Shown here piece by piece: positions 29,269 through 38,965 of a stretch of DNA of 64,000 nt (the first letter of the stretch is position 1; each line of letters opens with the position of its first letter). Location: assembly GCF_008386635.1 (NCBI RefSeq), contig NZ_VUOE01000001.1, positions 496,001-560,000 of the forward strand, written 5' to 3'. Below the pieces are notes generated by a model. That model ran no database searches and was not told the origin of the DNA. It saw nothing but the letters and a program-made list of their open reading frames with translations. A program made the translations under genes and the position numbers. The stretch is from Maribacter flavus (GTDB lineage Bacteria; Bacteroidota; Bacteroidia; Flavobacteriales; Flavobacteriaceae).

Positions 29269-29979
29269 TTATGCATCTAGGTCGATTTCCTCACCTATGG
29301 CGAGGTTAAATCGTTTCCGCATGATATATACGAAGAAATAAAGGAAAGGGGTGTCGATCAATGCTATAAATATCTTAAAAAGGAAGCCGCTTACCACAAG
29401 GCCGAAAAACAGGTCCCATGGCAAGACCTTAAATATGCAGAGCAAGCCTACCACCGTGAACGTATCCACAAATTGGGACAGAAAAGTGGAAAAATTGTTC
29501 CGAAGCCACAGGTATTTTCCTCGTGTCAGTTTTTTCCAGAAATGGTAAATGGCAATATCAATGTACTGCGCCGCCAAATACGCCAGCATGGAGGCCAAAA
29601 CCGCTATGGGCGAGAGCGCGAATACCCGACTAAAAATCGCATCATCCAATGGGGACGATTCTATGGCAGGGGCCACATCGGCCAAAAGCACCAGTCCCAT
29701 GGAGAAAAATGAAGCGAAAATACCGGCGGTCACGACCTGGTTTGCCTTTTTTCGCCCAAAAATTTCGGATATCAAATCGGTAATCAAAAACGTAATGGGA
29801 TAGGGCAACACACCTACTGAAATTTCGAACAGGGAAACTCCAAAAACGGTAAGGTCCCCAAAGGGCTTCCAATAGAAAAACTTTTGAAAGATAAGATTGG
29901 ACACTACCAGCGAAGTGATGAACAGCGCACCAAGGTACAAATAGATACGTCTGGCCAACAATTTATCCTTTTGCACCAT
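29269..29979 (-). CDS. queuosine precursor transporter (YhhQ)
   Basis: A 236-aa membrane protein with six or more hydrophobic helices and the YhhQ/DUF165 hallmark PITFLITDLISEIFGRKKANQVV. In characterised members it imports queuosine precursors such as preQ0 or preQ1 for tRNA modification. It starts one base after the end of sppA, so it is the second gene of a two-gene unit. Confidence 0.9.
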   Translation of the reverse strand: MVQKDKLLARRIYLYLGALFITSLVVSNLIFQKFFYWKPFGDLTVFGVSLFEISVGVLPYPITFLITDLISEIFGRKKANQVVTAGIFASFFSMGLVLLADVAPAIESSPLDDAIFSRVFALSPIAVLASMLAYLAAQYIDIAIYHFWKKLTRGKYLWLRNNFSTFLSQFVDTFTVVGLLCIFKVLPWDLFFGLVVSGFLFKIFIALIDTPFLYFFVYIMRKRFNLAIGEEIDLDA

Positions 29980-29980
29980 C

Positions 29981-31741
29981 TTAATCGATGTTCAGGGTAA
30001 AGGGCATTCTGGCCTGGATGCCTTTTTGGTTCATGTAGGATTTAATGTCTTTAAGTACTTGATACGTTTCTTCCCCTATCTCCTCCTTGATCATATTTTC
30101 CCTCATCTTGGCTCCGGCACCGGATATATCTTCCATAAAACGCTCAAAACCTGATTTGTACTTAGGGTATTTGCGTATACCGTAACTTTCTATTTCGGCC
30201 ATTCCTGCGGCCGCTGCAATGGCATCTTCCAACGTACCTAGCTCGTCCACCAAGCCCAATCGTTGTGCGTCCACACCGCTCCAGACCCTGCCTTGTGCAA
30301 TGCTATCGGCCTGGGCCATGGAAATGTTCCTGCCATTGGAAACCCGTGATAAAAAGGTTTCATATGTATCCTCGATACTCTCCTGCACCTGGTTCCTAAA
30401 GGTCTCGCCCATAGGCTCAAATAGGGAATACTCTACCGAGTTCTTATTGGTGCCCACTTGCTCCGCATTGATACCGATGTCCTTGGCCAGGCCTTCGATA
30501 TTGGGAATCGTTCCAAAAACCCCGATCGATCCCGTAATGGTGGTGGGTTCGGCAAAAATCTTATCGGCTCCGGCCGCAATATAATAACCGCCAGAGGCCG
30601 CCACGTTCCCCATGGACACCACTACGGGCTTCACTTCCTTGGCCAGTTCCACTTCCCTCCAGATAATATCCGAAGTTAGGGCACTACCTCCAGGTGAATT
30701 TACGCGAAGCACGATTGCCTTTACCTTTTCATCCTCCCGCGCCTTGATCAAGGCCTCGTTGATAATTCCCTGACCTATGATATCCGGTCCACCTTCACCA
30801 TAAAGGATTTCGCCTTGGGCAAAAATGACCGCAATCTTATCGTTTCCGGACCTAACTACTTTTTTCGAGGAATATTGGGTGTAGTCGTCCAAGGATATAT
30901 AATTGATATCCTCATTTTCTTCTTCGGTGAGTGCCTTGGCGATAACGCTTTCGTATTGATCATAAAAAAGAACGTCATCTATCAATCGGTTTTGTTTGGC
31001 ATATTTGGGCAGCCTACCACCCAAGGTGTCCGCGATGGTATTTAGGTCCGAAGTTGAAATCCCTCGAGAAATGGAAATATCGTCTATCATGGAATCCCAA
31101 AGGGATTGGATCAGCTCCTTTATCTGGGTCCTATTGGCCTCGCTCATTTCATTTTCCAAATAGGGCTCCACGGCACTTTTATATTTCCCGTGCCGAATCA
31201 CCTCCATTTTCACACCTGTTTTTTCCTGTAAGTCCTTAAAATAAAGTACTTCGGAAGAAAGTCCCCTAAAATCCATTACCCCTACCGGATTCAAGAAAAC
31301 GGAATCCGCCACACTGGCCAAATAATAATCCTTCTGGGAATAAAAATCGCCGTAGGCGTATATGAACTTCCCGGATTCCTTAAAGTCCTCCAATACTTTT
31401 CTAAGTGTTTGGGTCTGGGCCAATCCGGCCAGTAAAAAATTATTGTTGATGCTTATGCCCTTTATCCTGTCATCATCCTTGGCAACCGTTATTGCCTGAA
31501 GAATTTCGTCCAAACCTTGGGATTCCTCGAAAAGACCTGAAAACGGATTCAGTTCGCTGCTACCGGTATAATCCGCTATGGGTCGCTGCAGTTGTATTTC
31601 CAAAACTGAATTGTCCTTGACTTTTACGGTATCATCACCGCTGCCCAGCAAAGCGATGAATACAAAAAACATCACAAAGACTATTCCCAAAGCAATCAAG
31701 GTACCCAGAATTGCCGCTAAAAGGTTTCTCAAAAACTTCAT
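29981..31741 (-). CDS. sppA: signal peptide peptidase SppA
   Basis: A 586-aa 67K-type SppA with two ClpP-like repeats and one N-terminal membrane helix. The ATG at 31741 (MKFLRNLLAAILG) is preferred over 31768, since it places the membrane helix at the start. The catalytic Ser383 is in NVAASGGYYIAAGAD, and the general-base Lys lies in the first repeat near IRHGKYKSAVEPY. It degrades remnant signal peptides in the membrane. Divergent from folK. Confidence 0.95.
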   Translation of the reverse strand: MKFLRNLLAAILGTLIALGIVFVMFFVFIALLGSGDDTVKVKDNSVLEIQLQRPIADYTGSSELNPFSGLFEESQGLDEILQAITVAKDDDRIKGISINNNFLLAGLAQTQTLRKVLEDFKESGKFIYAYGDFYSQKDYYLASVADSVFLNPVGVMDFRGLSSEVLYFKDLQEKTGVKMEVIRHGKYKSAVEPYLENEMSEANRTQIKELIQSLWDSMIDDISISRGISTSDLNTIADTLGGRLPKYAKQNRLIDDVLFYDQYESVIAKALTEEENEDINYISLDDYTQYSSKKVVRSGNDKIAVIFAQGEILYGEGGPDIIGQGIINEALIKAREDEKVKAIVLRVNSPGGSALTSDIIWREVELAKEVKPVVVSMGNVAASGGYYIAAGADKIFAEPTTITGSIGVFGTIPNIEGLAKDIGINAEQVGTNKNSVEYSLFEPMGETFRNQVQESIEDTYETFLSRVSNGRNISMAQADSIAQGRVWSGVDAQRLGLVDELGTLEDAIAAAAGMAEIESYGIRKYPKYKSGFERFMEDISGAGAKMRENMIKEEIGEETYQVLKDIKSYMNQKGIQARMPFTLNID

Positions 31742-31812
31742 GAAAACGCAATTTTTATTAGCTTCCAAAGATAACCAATGTGAATTTGTTTTAGTTATTT
31801 TGCCATTATATT

Positions 31813-32958
31813 ATGACAGAATCCCAAAGAGTTTATTTTTCCATAGGCAGTAATCTGGGCCAAAAACGCAACAACCTACAAAAAGCAATATTCATGATTG
31901 GGGAGCGTATTGGCGACGTCACCGCTGTATCGAGCGTTTATATTACGCCCTCATGGGGTTTTGAGTCTGATGATTTCTACAATGTCTGTCTCGAAGCCCA
32001 AACGACCTTGAAACCAGCGGAGGTATTGGAGCAACTTTTGGCCATTGAAAAACAGTTAGGGCGTGAAAGAAGTTTAGAATCTGGATACCAAAGCAGGAAC
32101 ATAGACCTTGACATCATTTATTATGAAACCCTTGTGGTGGATACGGACCAATTGACCCTTCCGCATCCCAGAATGGCGGAACGTAAATTCGTACTTAAAC
32201 CTTTGGCCGATATCGCCCCGCAATTCTACCATCCCATCGTAAACAAGGACACCCGAAATTTGTTACAGGAAACTAGGGACAAGAGCGAGATTACCAAGCT
32301 GCCCATCAAACTCTTTAAAAATAGGATGGAGTTGTTTTCCGATGTACAGTTTCTCGCTATTGAAGGAAATATAGGTGCCGGTAAAACAAGTTTGGCGACC
32401 AAAATATCCGAAGATTTCAATGCCAAACTGATTCTGGAACGTTTTGCCGAAAATCCGTTTTTGCCAAATTTTTATAAGGACAAGTCGCGGTACGCCTTTC
32501 CATTGGAGATGTCCTTTTTGGCCGATAGGTACCAGCAATACATGGACGATACCAATCAATTTGACCTTTTCAAGAACTTTATGGTCAGTGATTATGACAT
32601 CTTCAAGTCGCTCATCTTTGCCAAGGTGACCCTTCAAAAAGATGAATTTGATCTCTACCGAAAGATTTTCAATTTCATGTACAAGGAGGTCAAAAAACCC
32701 AGAATATACGTCTATCTGTACCAGACCACGGAGCGACTTTTGCAGCAGATCAAAATGCGGGGCAGAGACTACGAAATGGGCATCGACGGCAAATATCTTG
32801 AGAAAATAAATCGCGGTTATCTCGATTTTTTAAGGACGTATCCACAACAAAACCAATTGATTATGGATGTTTCCGAGCTTGACTTTGTAAATAAACAAAC
32901 TGATTACAAAACCATCTTAGAAAGTATTTCCAGCTTTGCACTTCAACAGAGGGATTAA
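31813..32958 (+). CDS. folK: FolK-deoxynucleoside kinase fusion
   Basis: A 381-aa two-domain protein. Residues 1 to about 160 are 6-hydroxymethyl-7,8-dihydropterin pyrophosphokinase (FolK): FSIGSNLGQKRNNL, the RERSLESGYQSRNIDLDI catalytic core and LPHPRMAERKFVLKPLADI. Residues from about 175 are a deoxynucleoside kinase with P-loop GNIGAGKT (185-192), LADRYQQ and the lid-like RGRDYEMGI. It thus joins a folate-synthesis step to dNTP salvage. Such fusions are found in Flavobacteriaceae; the gene is divergent from sppA. Confidence 0.92.
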   Translation: MTESQRVYFSIGSNLGQKRNNLQKAIFMIGERIGDVTAVSSVYITPSWGFESDDFYNVCLEAQTTLKPAEVLEQLLAIEKQLGRERSLESGYQSRNIDLDIIYYETLVVDTDQLTLPHPRMAERKFVLKPLADIAPQFYHPIVNKDTRNLLQETRDKSEITKLPIKLFKNRMELFSDVQFLAIEGNIGAGKTSLATKISEDFNAKLILERFAENPFLPNFYKDKSRYAFPLEMSFLADRYQQYMDDTNQFDLFKNFMVSDYDIFKSLIFAKVTLQKDEFDLYRKIFNFMYKEVKKPRIYVYLYQTTERLLQQIKMRGRDYEMGIDGKYLEKINRGYLDFLRTYPQQNQLIMDVSELDFVNKQTDYKTILESISSFALQQRD

Positions 32959-33045
32959 CACAATTTTGGCAAATTTCTTGCACAATAGAAATGAATTTAC
33001 TTTCTTGGTAGGCTCTTTTGAGAAACTAACTAACTCAAACTATAT

Positions 33046-33076
33046 GAAAGGCCCGGTTATGCCGGGCTTTTATTTT
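33046..33076. terminator. terminator between folK fusion and SpoU gene
   Basis: A GC-rich stem GCCCGG/CCGGGC with a 5-nt loop, flanked by A-run and T-run. It lies at the end of the convergent methyltransferase gene and can serve both directions. Confidence 0.75.
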
Positions 33077-33600
33077 TGAAGTTTGCTCCAAAAATCCCAA
33101 ATTACCACCCCCACGCTCACGGAGATATTCAAGGAATGTTTGGTTCCAAATTGGGGAATTTCCAAAACGGAATCACAGGCGTCCACTACTTTCTGCTGTA
33201 CCCCTTTCACTTCGTTACCAAAAATCAGCGCATACTTTCCCGTTTTTTGGGGCATAAACTCATGAAGCATCCGTGCACCTTTCGCCTGCTCTATCGCCAA
33301 CTTTAGATAGCCCTGGGAACCAAGTCTTGGCAGCAAATCCGTAATTTCTTCCACATACTCCCACTCCACACTATCGGTAGCGCCAAGGGCCGTTTTATGG
33401 ATGTCCTTATGGGGCGGTTTTGCGGTAATACCACAGAGGTAGATTTTTTCCACCAAAAAGGCATCGGAGGTTCTAAATACGGAGCCAATATTGTTCAGAC
33501 TTCGAATGTTGTCCAATACGATACAAACCGGAATTTTTTCGGTATTCTTAAAAGCGTCCACATCCAGTCGTTCCAGTTCCTCGTTCCTCAATTTTCTCAT
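33070..33600 (-). CDS. SpoU/TrmH-family RNA methyltransferase
   Basis: A 176-aa SPOUT enzyme starting at 33600 (MRKLRNEEL), which fits better than an ATG at 33615. It has the family motifs NIRSLNNIGSVFRTSDAF (motif 1), LIFGNEVKGVQQ (motif 2) and IPQFGTKHSLNISVSVGVVIWD (motif 3). These build the trefoil knot that binds SAM. It methylates a 2'-O ribose of tRNA or rRNA; which one is not determinable here. Confidence 0.92.
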   Translation of the reverse strand: MRKLRNEELERLDVDAFKNTEKIPVCIVLDNIRSLNNIGSVFRTSDAFLVEKIYLCGITAKPPHKDIHKTALGATDSVEWEYVEEITDLLPRLGSQGYLKLAIEQAKGARMLHEFMPQKTGKYALIFGNEVKGVQQKVVDACDSVLEIPQFGTKHSLNISVSVGVVIWDFWSKLQK

Positions 33601-33658
33601 AATGATACTTTTCAACTATCGACGGTAAATATCAACAAAAATTCAAATCGCTTGGGGA

Positions 33659-36325
33659 ATGCCATATATTCGTGTTGAATCGACAAAAATAGCTAGAGAA
33701 CACGTGGCAGCGAAAGGAAATACGAAAAAGGTGACCCCTTTGATGAAGCAATACAACACCATCAAGACCAAATATCCTGATGCCCTGTTGCTCTTTCGTG
33801 TGGGCGATTTTTACGAGACTTTTGGGGAAGATGCCGTAAGGGCATCCAAAATTCTTGGCATTATCCTTACCCATAGAAACAATGGCGGTGACCGGACGGA
33901 ACTTGCCGGTTTCCCCCACCATTCCTTGAACACGTACCTGCCCAAATTGGTGAAGGCCGGGCAACGTGTGGCCATTTGTGACCAGTTGGAGGACCCCAAA
34001 CAAACCAAGACCATCGTAAAAAGAGGGGTCACGGAATTGGTAACACCGGGCGTAGCCTTAAACGACGATATCCTAAATTCCAAAAGCAATAATTTTCTAT
34101 GTGCCGTTCACTTCGGAAGAAAAAAAATAGGGATTGCCTTTGCGGATATCTCCACTGGGGAGTTCTTGACTTCGGAAGGAAGCGAAGAGCAGGTGGACAA
34201 ACTTTTACAGAATTTCTCGCCCAATGAAATCCTTATCGCAAAATCGCATAAAAAGGAATTCGCCGAAATCTTTGGTACTAGCTTCCACACCTTTTACATG
34301 GAAGATTGGGTCTATCAAGAAGACTATGCCCTTGAAAATCTCACCAACCATTTTAAGACCAAATCCCTGAAAGGTTTTGGGGTGGACCACTTGGAACATG
34401 GTATTATTGCATCGGGGGTAATTTTGCATTACCTATCCGAAACCCAGCATAGGCAGTTACAGCATATCAACACCCTACAGCGGATCGCCGAGGACGAGTA
34501 TATTTGGATGGACCGCTTTACCATAAAAAACCTTGAACTGTACCATTCCAACAACGAAAATGCCGTTACGCTGTTGGATGTTATCGATAGGACGCTCTCG
34601 CCCATGGGAGGAAGAATGATCAAACGCTGGCTGGCCTTACCACTTAAAAACGTACAAAAAATAAAGAGTCGGCATCAGGTTGTAAAACACTTGTTCGAAA
34701 ACGAGGAAATACTTCACAAATTACAGTCCAACATCAAACATATGGGCGATTTGGAACGGCTCATTTCCAAGATTTCTACTGGAAAGGTAAACCCCAAGGA
34801 GGTAGTACAGCTTAAGAATTCCTTGGAGTCCGTCGTACCTATAAAACAGCTTACCAGCAATTCCCAAAACGAGGCATTGGCACTTATTGGGGACAAATTG
34901 CATTCCTGTGATCTTTTGCGAAACAAGATCAAGGAAATGCTGAACGAGGAAGCCCCCGTAAACATTTTAAAAGGAAATGTCATTGCCGAAGGTTTTTCCG
35001 AAGAACTTGACGAACTACGGGGACTGGCAACCCGTGGGAAGGACTATCTGGACCAGATGCTGGAACGCGAAACACAGGCTACCGGTATTTCCTCGCTTAA
35101 GATTGCTTCCAACAACGTTTTTGGATATTACATAGAAGTCCGGAACACCCACAAAAACAAGGTTCCGGAATCCTGGATACGTAAACAGACCTTGGTCAAT
35201 GCGGAGCGCTATATTACGGAGGAACTCAAGGAATACGAGTCCAAGATTTTAGGGGCGGAAGAACGTATCACCTCTCTGGAGCAGCAACTTTTCTCCCAGT
35301 TGATCGTGTGGATGCAGGAATACATACAGCCCGTTCAAAACAACGCGCACTTGATCGCACAGCTCGACTGTCTCTGCGGATTTACCCAATTGGCAAAGGA
35401 AAATCAATACGTTGCCCCTGAACTCAATGATTCTACGGACATTATCATTAAGAACGGACGCCATCCGGTCATAGAAAAACAACTTCCATTGGGCGAGGCC
35501 TACATTGCCAATGACGTATCCTTAGATCGCAGTGGCCAGCAGATTATCATGATTACAGGTCCCAATATGAGCGGTAAATCGGCCATTCTGAGACAAACGG
35601 CACTTATCGTGCTTTTGGCCCAAATGGGAAGTTTTGTGCCGGCGGAAGCTGCTCAAATTGGCTATGTGGATAAAATTTTTACCCGTGTAGGCGCCAGTGA
35701 CAACATATCGATGGGAGAATCGACCTTTATGGTAGAAATGAACGAGACCGCCTCCATCCTCAACAATCTTTCCGAACGCAGTTTGGTCCTCTTGGACGAA
35801 ATTGGCAGGGGAACTAGTACCTATGACGGCATATCCATCGCTTGGGCGATTTCGGAGTATTTACACGAACATCCGGCGAGGGCAAAGACACTATTTGCTA
35901 CGCACTACCACGAATTGAACGAAATGGCGGCCACCTTTGACCGTATTAAAAACTACAATGTCTCCGTAAAGGAATTAAAGGATAACGTATTGTTCCTAAG
36001 AAAATTGACACCTGGTGGCAGCGAACATAGCTTTGGTATACACGTAGCCAAAATGGCGGGCATGCCCCAGCAGGTAATCGCAAAAGCAAATAAGATTCTC
36101 AAGAAATTGGAGAAATCCCACTCCAGCGAGGAACTTACGGAAAAAATGGGCTCCGTGCCCGATGATATGCAACTCAGTTTCTTCAATTTGGACGACCCTT
36201 TACTGGAGGAAATCAAGGAAGAAATCCTACATCTGGACATTGATACGCTGACCCCTGTAGAGGCTTTGATGAAATTGAACGAGATAAAACGCTTGTTATC
36301 AAAAAAGAAGAAAGCCACCTCCTAA
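33659..36325 (+). CDS. mutS: DNA mismatch repair protein MutS
   Basis: An 888-aa MutS that recognises base mismatches and starts repair. The mismatch-binding domain has the Phe-x-Glu motif in [16 protein letters not shown]. The ATPase domain has Walker A GPNMSGKS, Walker [17 protein letters not shown] and the dimer-interface histidine region FATHYHEL. The true start may be a GTG at 33704, since the first 15 residues are not MutS-like and what follows ([17 protein letters not shown]) is. It precedes the tRNA-Gly gene. Confidence 0.96.
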   Translation: MPYIRVESTKIAREHVAAKGNTKKVTPLMKQYNTIKTKYPDALLLFRVGDFYETFGEDAVRASKILGIILTHRNNGGDRTELAGFPHHSLNTYLPKLVKAGQRVAICDQLEDPKQTKTIVKRGVTELVTPGVALNDDILNSKSNNFLCAVHFGRKKIGIAFADISTGEFLTSEGSEEQVDKLLQNFSPNEILIAKSHKKEFAEIFGTSFHTFYMEDWVYQEDYALENLTNHFKTKSLKGFGVDHLEHGIIASGVILHYLSETQHRQLQHINTLQRIAEDEYIWMDRFTIKNLELYHSNNENAVTLLDVIDRTLSPMGGRMIKRWLALPLKNVQKIKSRHQVVKHLFENEEILHKLQSNIKHMGDLERLISKISTGKVNPKEVVQLKNSLESVVPIKQLTSNSQNEALALIGDKLHSCDLLRNKIKEMLNEEAPVNILKGNVIAEGFSEELDELRGLATRGKDYLDQMLERETQATGISSLKIASNNVFGYYIEVRNTHKNKVPESWIRKQTLVNAERYITEELKEYESKILGAEERITSLEQQLFSQLIVWMQEYIQPVQNNAHLIAQLDCLCGFTQLAKENQYVAPELNDSTDIIIKNGRHPVIEKQLPLGEAYIANDVSLDRSGQQIIMITGPNMSGKSAILRQTALIVLLAQMGSFVPAEAAQIGYVDKIFTRVGASDNISMGESTFMVEMNETASILNNLSERSLVLLDEIGRGTSTYDGISIAWAISEYLHEHPARAKTLFATHYHELNEMAATFDRIKNYNVSVKELKDNVLFLRKLTPGGSEHSFGIHVAKMAGMPQQVIAKANKILKKLEKSHSSEELTEKMGSVPDDMQLSFFNLDDPLLEEIKEEILHLDIDTLTPVEALMKLNEIKRLLSKKKKATS

Positions 36326-36326
36326 G

Positions 36327-36350
36327 AAAAGCCATAGTTTTGCTTTTTTT
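36327..36350 (+). terminator. weak terminator after mutS
   Basis: A short AAAAGC/GCTTTT stem with a 9-nt loop and a run of T, starting two bases after the mutS stop codon. The stem is short, so it is a modest call. Confidence 0.45.
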
Positions 36351-36352
36351 AC

Positions 36353-36382
36353 TTTGACATTTATAGAATTGTATTAAATTTG
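36353..36382 (+). promoter_or_regulatory. promoter of the tRNA genes
   Basis: TTTG (36353-36356), an 18-bp spacer and TAAATTTG (36375-36382) match the Bacteroidota -33/-7 consensus well. It lies 137 bases upstream of tRNA-Gly. Confidence 0.7.
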
Positions 36383-36519
36383 CATCCGCATCTTTTAGGA
36401 GATGTACGTTCTTAAAAACATTCGAAATAGCATTCCATTTCTCCAATACGTATTGGATAGGAATATAGCGATAGATTTTTTATCAAAGATTTAGTTGCTT
36501 GAAGCGATTTTCGAAAAAT

Positions 36520-36592
36520 GCGAAAATAGCTCAGTTGGTAGAGCGCCACCTTGCCAAGGTGGAGGTCGCGGGTTCGAATCCCGTTTTTCGCT
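36520..36592 (+). tRNA. tRNA-Gly(GCC)
   Basis: A complete cloverleaf of 73 nt: 7-bp acceptor stem GCGAAAA/TTTTCGC, D arm with AGTTGGTAG loop, anticodon stem CCACC/GGTGG with loop TTGCCAA giving anticodon GCC, and a T arm with GGTTCGAATCC. The 3' CCA is not encoded. An AACTCC/GGAGTT hairpin with T-run (36600-36630) follows. Confidence 0.95.
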
Positions 36593-36599
36593 CGACTTG

Positions 36600-36630
36600 A
36601 ACTCCGCTCAGTCACCCCTGGTGGAGTTTT
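36600..36630 (+). terminator. hairpin after tRNA-Gly
   Basis: AACTCC/GGAGTT arms with a 17-nt loop, followed by six T. May attenuate or end transcription between the two tRNA genes. Confidence 0.45.
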
Positions 36631-36651
36631 TTGTTTAAAATAATAAGTCCT

Positions 36652-36735
36652 GCTCGAGTGGTGGAATTGGTAGACACGCCGGACTTAAAATCCTGTGGGC
36701 ATTTGCCCGTGCGGGTTCAAGTCCCGCCTCGAGTA
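36652..36735 (+). tRNA. tRNA-Leu(UAA)
   Basis: An 84-nt class II tRNA with acceptor stem GCTCGAG/CTCGAGT (one G-T pair), loop CTTAAAA giving anticodon UAA, a long variable arm around TGTGGGCATTTGCCCGTGCG and T arm GGTTCAAGTCC. The 3' CCA is not encoded. The anticodon stem has one mismatch. The accessory region starts directly at its 3' end, making it the likely attachment site of an integrated element. Confidence 0.93.
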
Positions 36736-36738
36736 CAG

Positions 36739-36775
36739 AAACCCTTGCTAATCTATTGATTTTCAAGGGTTTTTA
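36739..36775 (+). terminator. terminator after tRNA-Leu
   Basis: A 9-bp perfect stem AAACCCTTG / CAAGGGTTT with a 16-nt loop and T-run, three bases after the tRNA. Confidence 0.7.
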
Positions 36776-36780
36776 CTTTT

Positions 36781-36802
36781 ATAGGGGGCAAAATAGGGGG
36801 CA
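36781..36802. repeat. ATAGGGGGCA direct repeats near tRNA-Leu
   Basis: Two identical 10-bp words, 12 bp apart start to start, begin 46 bases downstream of tRNA-Leu. Their position fits arm-type sites of a tyrosine recombinase, but no recombinase gene is present nearby. Confidence 0.5.
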
Positions 36803-36967
36803 TTTTTGATATTCTACCGTACAATTGAATCATTCAAATCCAAATTACCCATGCCCTATTTTTAGAAGGGATATAAATTTCTTTCCACTATAATCTCTTT
36901 ACAAATGGTGCGATTTGTAAAGAATGTATAGTGTTTCAATCATCTTAATAGAAACAATTGATTAAAT

Positions 36968-37540
36968 TTAAATTAATGGATTTTTTGTATTCAAATTTGC
37001 AATCCTTTTTTTCTGCTTTTTAATTGTTTGGTGTATGTCGTCGAACATCTTGTTACGAGCTCCTATAAGTAGGTTTTCTTCGGAAAGCGCTCCCTTAAAT
37101 AAAATTGGATTGATTATGGCAAAATGAGAGACGAATTTCTTATAAATTTTATCATTTGAATCAAACATTAATAGTAATTGAGCTTGATACTTTTCAAGTT
37201 CATGTCCAAGGTCTTGTCTTCCTCTTACGATTTCATCAGTAGTAATATTAGTATCTATGATACTCCAATATTTATAAAAAAGTTGATTTTGTATTCCAAT
37301 AAGATTACTCGTAATCTCTCTAAATTGAATAAGCCAATCTTGTTGTTTATCTGAAATATGTACTTTTCTATCTTTTGAAGCATTATACCAGGTAGCTATC
37401 GCAACTGCTATGCCTAAAACGAAAGTTCCAATACCAATAGCTAGTTCGCCGTAGTCAAATATATTATTAGTTTGGTCACAGTTCATATTTACCACATTCT
37501 GATTAATGTTTTCATCGGTAGAATTCCTTGATTCTTTCAA
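36968..37540 (-). CDS. one-pass membrane protein of defence-like operon
   Basis: A 190-aa protein I do not recognise. An Asn-rich N-terminus of about 30 residues is followed by one membrane helix (residues 33-51, LAIGIGTFVLGIAVAIATW) and a charged, mostly helical cytoplasmic region ending in a Lys-rich tail. It lies 12 bases after the HEPN gene and is the last gene of the operon. One possibility is a membrane-acting effector or anchor for the other two proteins; it may also be an unrelated passenger. Confidence 0.6.
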   Translation of the reverse strand: MKESRNSTDENINQNVVNMNCDQTNNIFDYGELAIGIGTFVLGIAVAIATWYNASKDRKVHISDKQQDWLIQFREITSNLIGIQNQLFYKYWSIIDTNITTDEIVRGRQDLGHELEKYQAQLLLMFDSNDKIYKKFVSHFAIINPILFKGALSEENLLIGARNKMFDDIHQTIKKQKKRIANLNTKNPLI

Positions 37541-37552
37541 GATTGAAAATTA

Positions 37553-38962
37553 TCAATGGTTAAATGCATCGCCGTTTTTAATTTTTGTTTTTTTTACCCT
37601 AATGACCCAAGGGACATATTCTTCAGATTCATGTATGTACCTATTATTTGCAACTCGATTGTGATATATTCCAGAATAGCCTAGCAGGTTTAATAAGGAA
37701 AGTTCAATATACCATAGTGCAAGTGGTATCGCCTCATACCTTGCATGCACAGGAAGCTCATTAATCATTTTTCTTTTTTTACTCTGTGAATGGACTAATG
37801 AATTCCGAATGGATACGATTGCATCCGGGCCATCGGTTAAACCATTTTCTTTTTGGACTAGTTCTACTAAACCATCATATTTAGCAGGCACTAAATATGG
37901 TATCCTAGATTGGGCAAGAATTATTCTAAATTTATTTGATGCACTAAGGTTTTCAATATCTCGTCCAGGAGATAGAATTTTTAATTGTTCAACGATCCAC
38001 CAGTTGAAAATTAATTCTAAAGTTGCTTGAGCCATTATAGTTCTTGTATCAGAAGATGTAGAAGAACAATTAGCCTCCAAATACCATTTTATGGCATTTA
38101 CCAAGAATGATTTTTCATTTAGCTCAAACCAAATTTTATAGAAATTCAACCATAAATCATTAAACCCATCTGTGTTAAATTGGGTAGACCATGTTACTAC
38201 ATATTTATATGGGTCATTTAGATTGGGTCCATAGTCAGTCCATTTAGTCTCTGTTTCATACAAACCCTTTAAGAACATGCACGATACTCTTCTACCATTA
38301 AGAAATGAAAGAAACATACTAAAGCAAAACATTAGTTCCTTAGCTTTTTGATATGATATTGAGCCTTTTTTTGATAATAGCATACCATTGTACATCAATA
38401 CATATCCTCCTTTTGATTTTAATTCATCACGCAGTTTAGAATATTTATGCCTTTGGTCAATAGTAATCATATAATCTTTACTATCGAAAACTAATCTACC
38501 ATTCCATGTAGAGATGTAGGTTTCAGATTCTAATTTAATGGTATCGCCGTGAAACCTCCTTAGATTGGGAATTTGAAATCTAAGTTCATCCACTTCAACA
38601 CTCTTGTCTCCAATGATAGCCTCACTATAAACTTCCCCTTCAATAATTGAATCCTTAATCATTGTAAAGCGCCCTTGACCAAAAAGTAGTCCATCAATAA
38701 AAATTTCAAAAGGTTTCTTTGTTCCTAGTATTTTTTCAAACTGATCTCTTGAATTATCTGATGCCCCTTTAAAAACAACCTTTGGAGAAGGATTCCATTG
38801 AAAAATAAGATTTCCTATTAATTCCAAAGCCGTTTCCTCATATTTGATTGAAAACAATCCATTATACATATCTATCGACTCATTAGCTTCTTTCATCGAA
38901 ACACCGTCGGCGAGTGCATTTGGAGTATCTGAAAACTCATCCATAAAATTTGAATCATCCAT
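37553..38962 (-). CDS. HEPN-domain protein, ApeA-like
   Basis: A 469-aa protein. The N-terminal half is beta-rich (for example LFSIKYEETALELIGNLIF and ETYISTWNGRLVF), and the C-terminal half is helical with R386-N-S-L-V-H391. That R-x4-H motif is the RNase active site of HEPN domains. The layout resembles ApeA-type antiphage proteins, in which a beta-rich domain precedes a HEPN nuclease. It probably cleaves RNA when triggered. It starts 3 bases after the STAND gene, so the two are co-transcribed. The similarity is judged by eye from architecture and motif. Confidence 0.65.
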   Translation of the reverse strand: MDDSNFMDEFSDTPNALADGVSMKEANESIDMYNGLFSIKYEETALELIGNLIFQWNPSPKVVFKGASDNSRDQFEKILGTKKPFEIFIDGLLFGQGRFTMIKDSIIEGEVYSEAIIGDKSVEVDELRFQIPNLRRFHGDTIKLESETYISTWNGRLVFDSKDYMITIDQRHKYSKLRDELKSKGGYVLMYNGMLLSKKGSISYQKAKELMFCFSMFLSFLNGRRVSCMFLKGLYETETKWTDYGPNLNDPYKYVVTWSTQFNTDGFNDLWLNFYKIWFELNEKSFLVNAIKWYLEANCSSTSSDTRTIMAQATLELIFNWWIVEQLKILSPGRDIENLSASNKFRIILAQSRIPYLVPAKYDGLVELVQKENGLTDGPDAIVSIRNSLVHSQSKKRKMINELPVHARYEAIPLALWYIELSLLNLLGYSGIYHNRVANNRYIHESEEYVPWVIRVKKTKIKNGDAFNH

Positions 38963-38965
38963 TTC

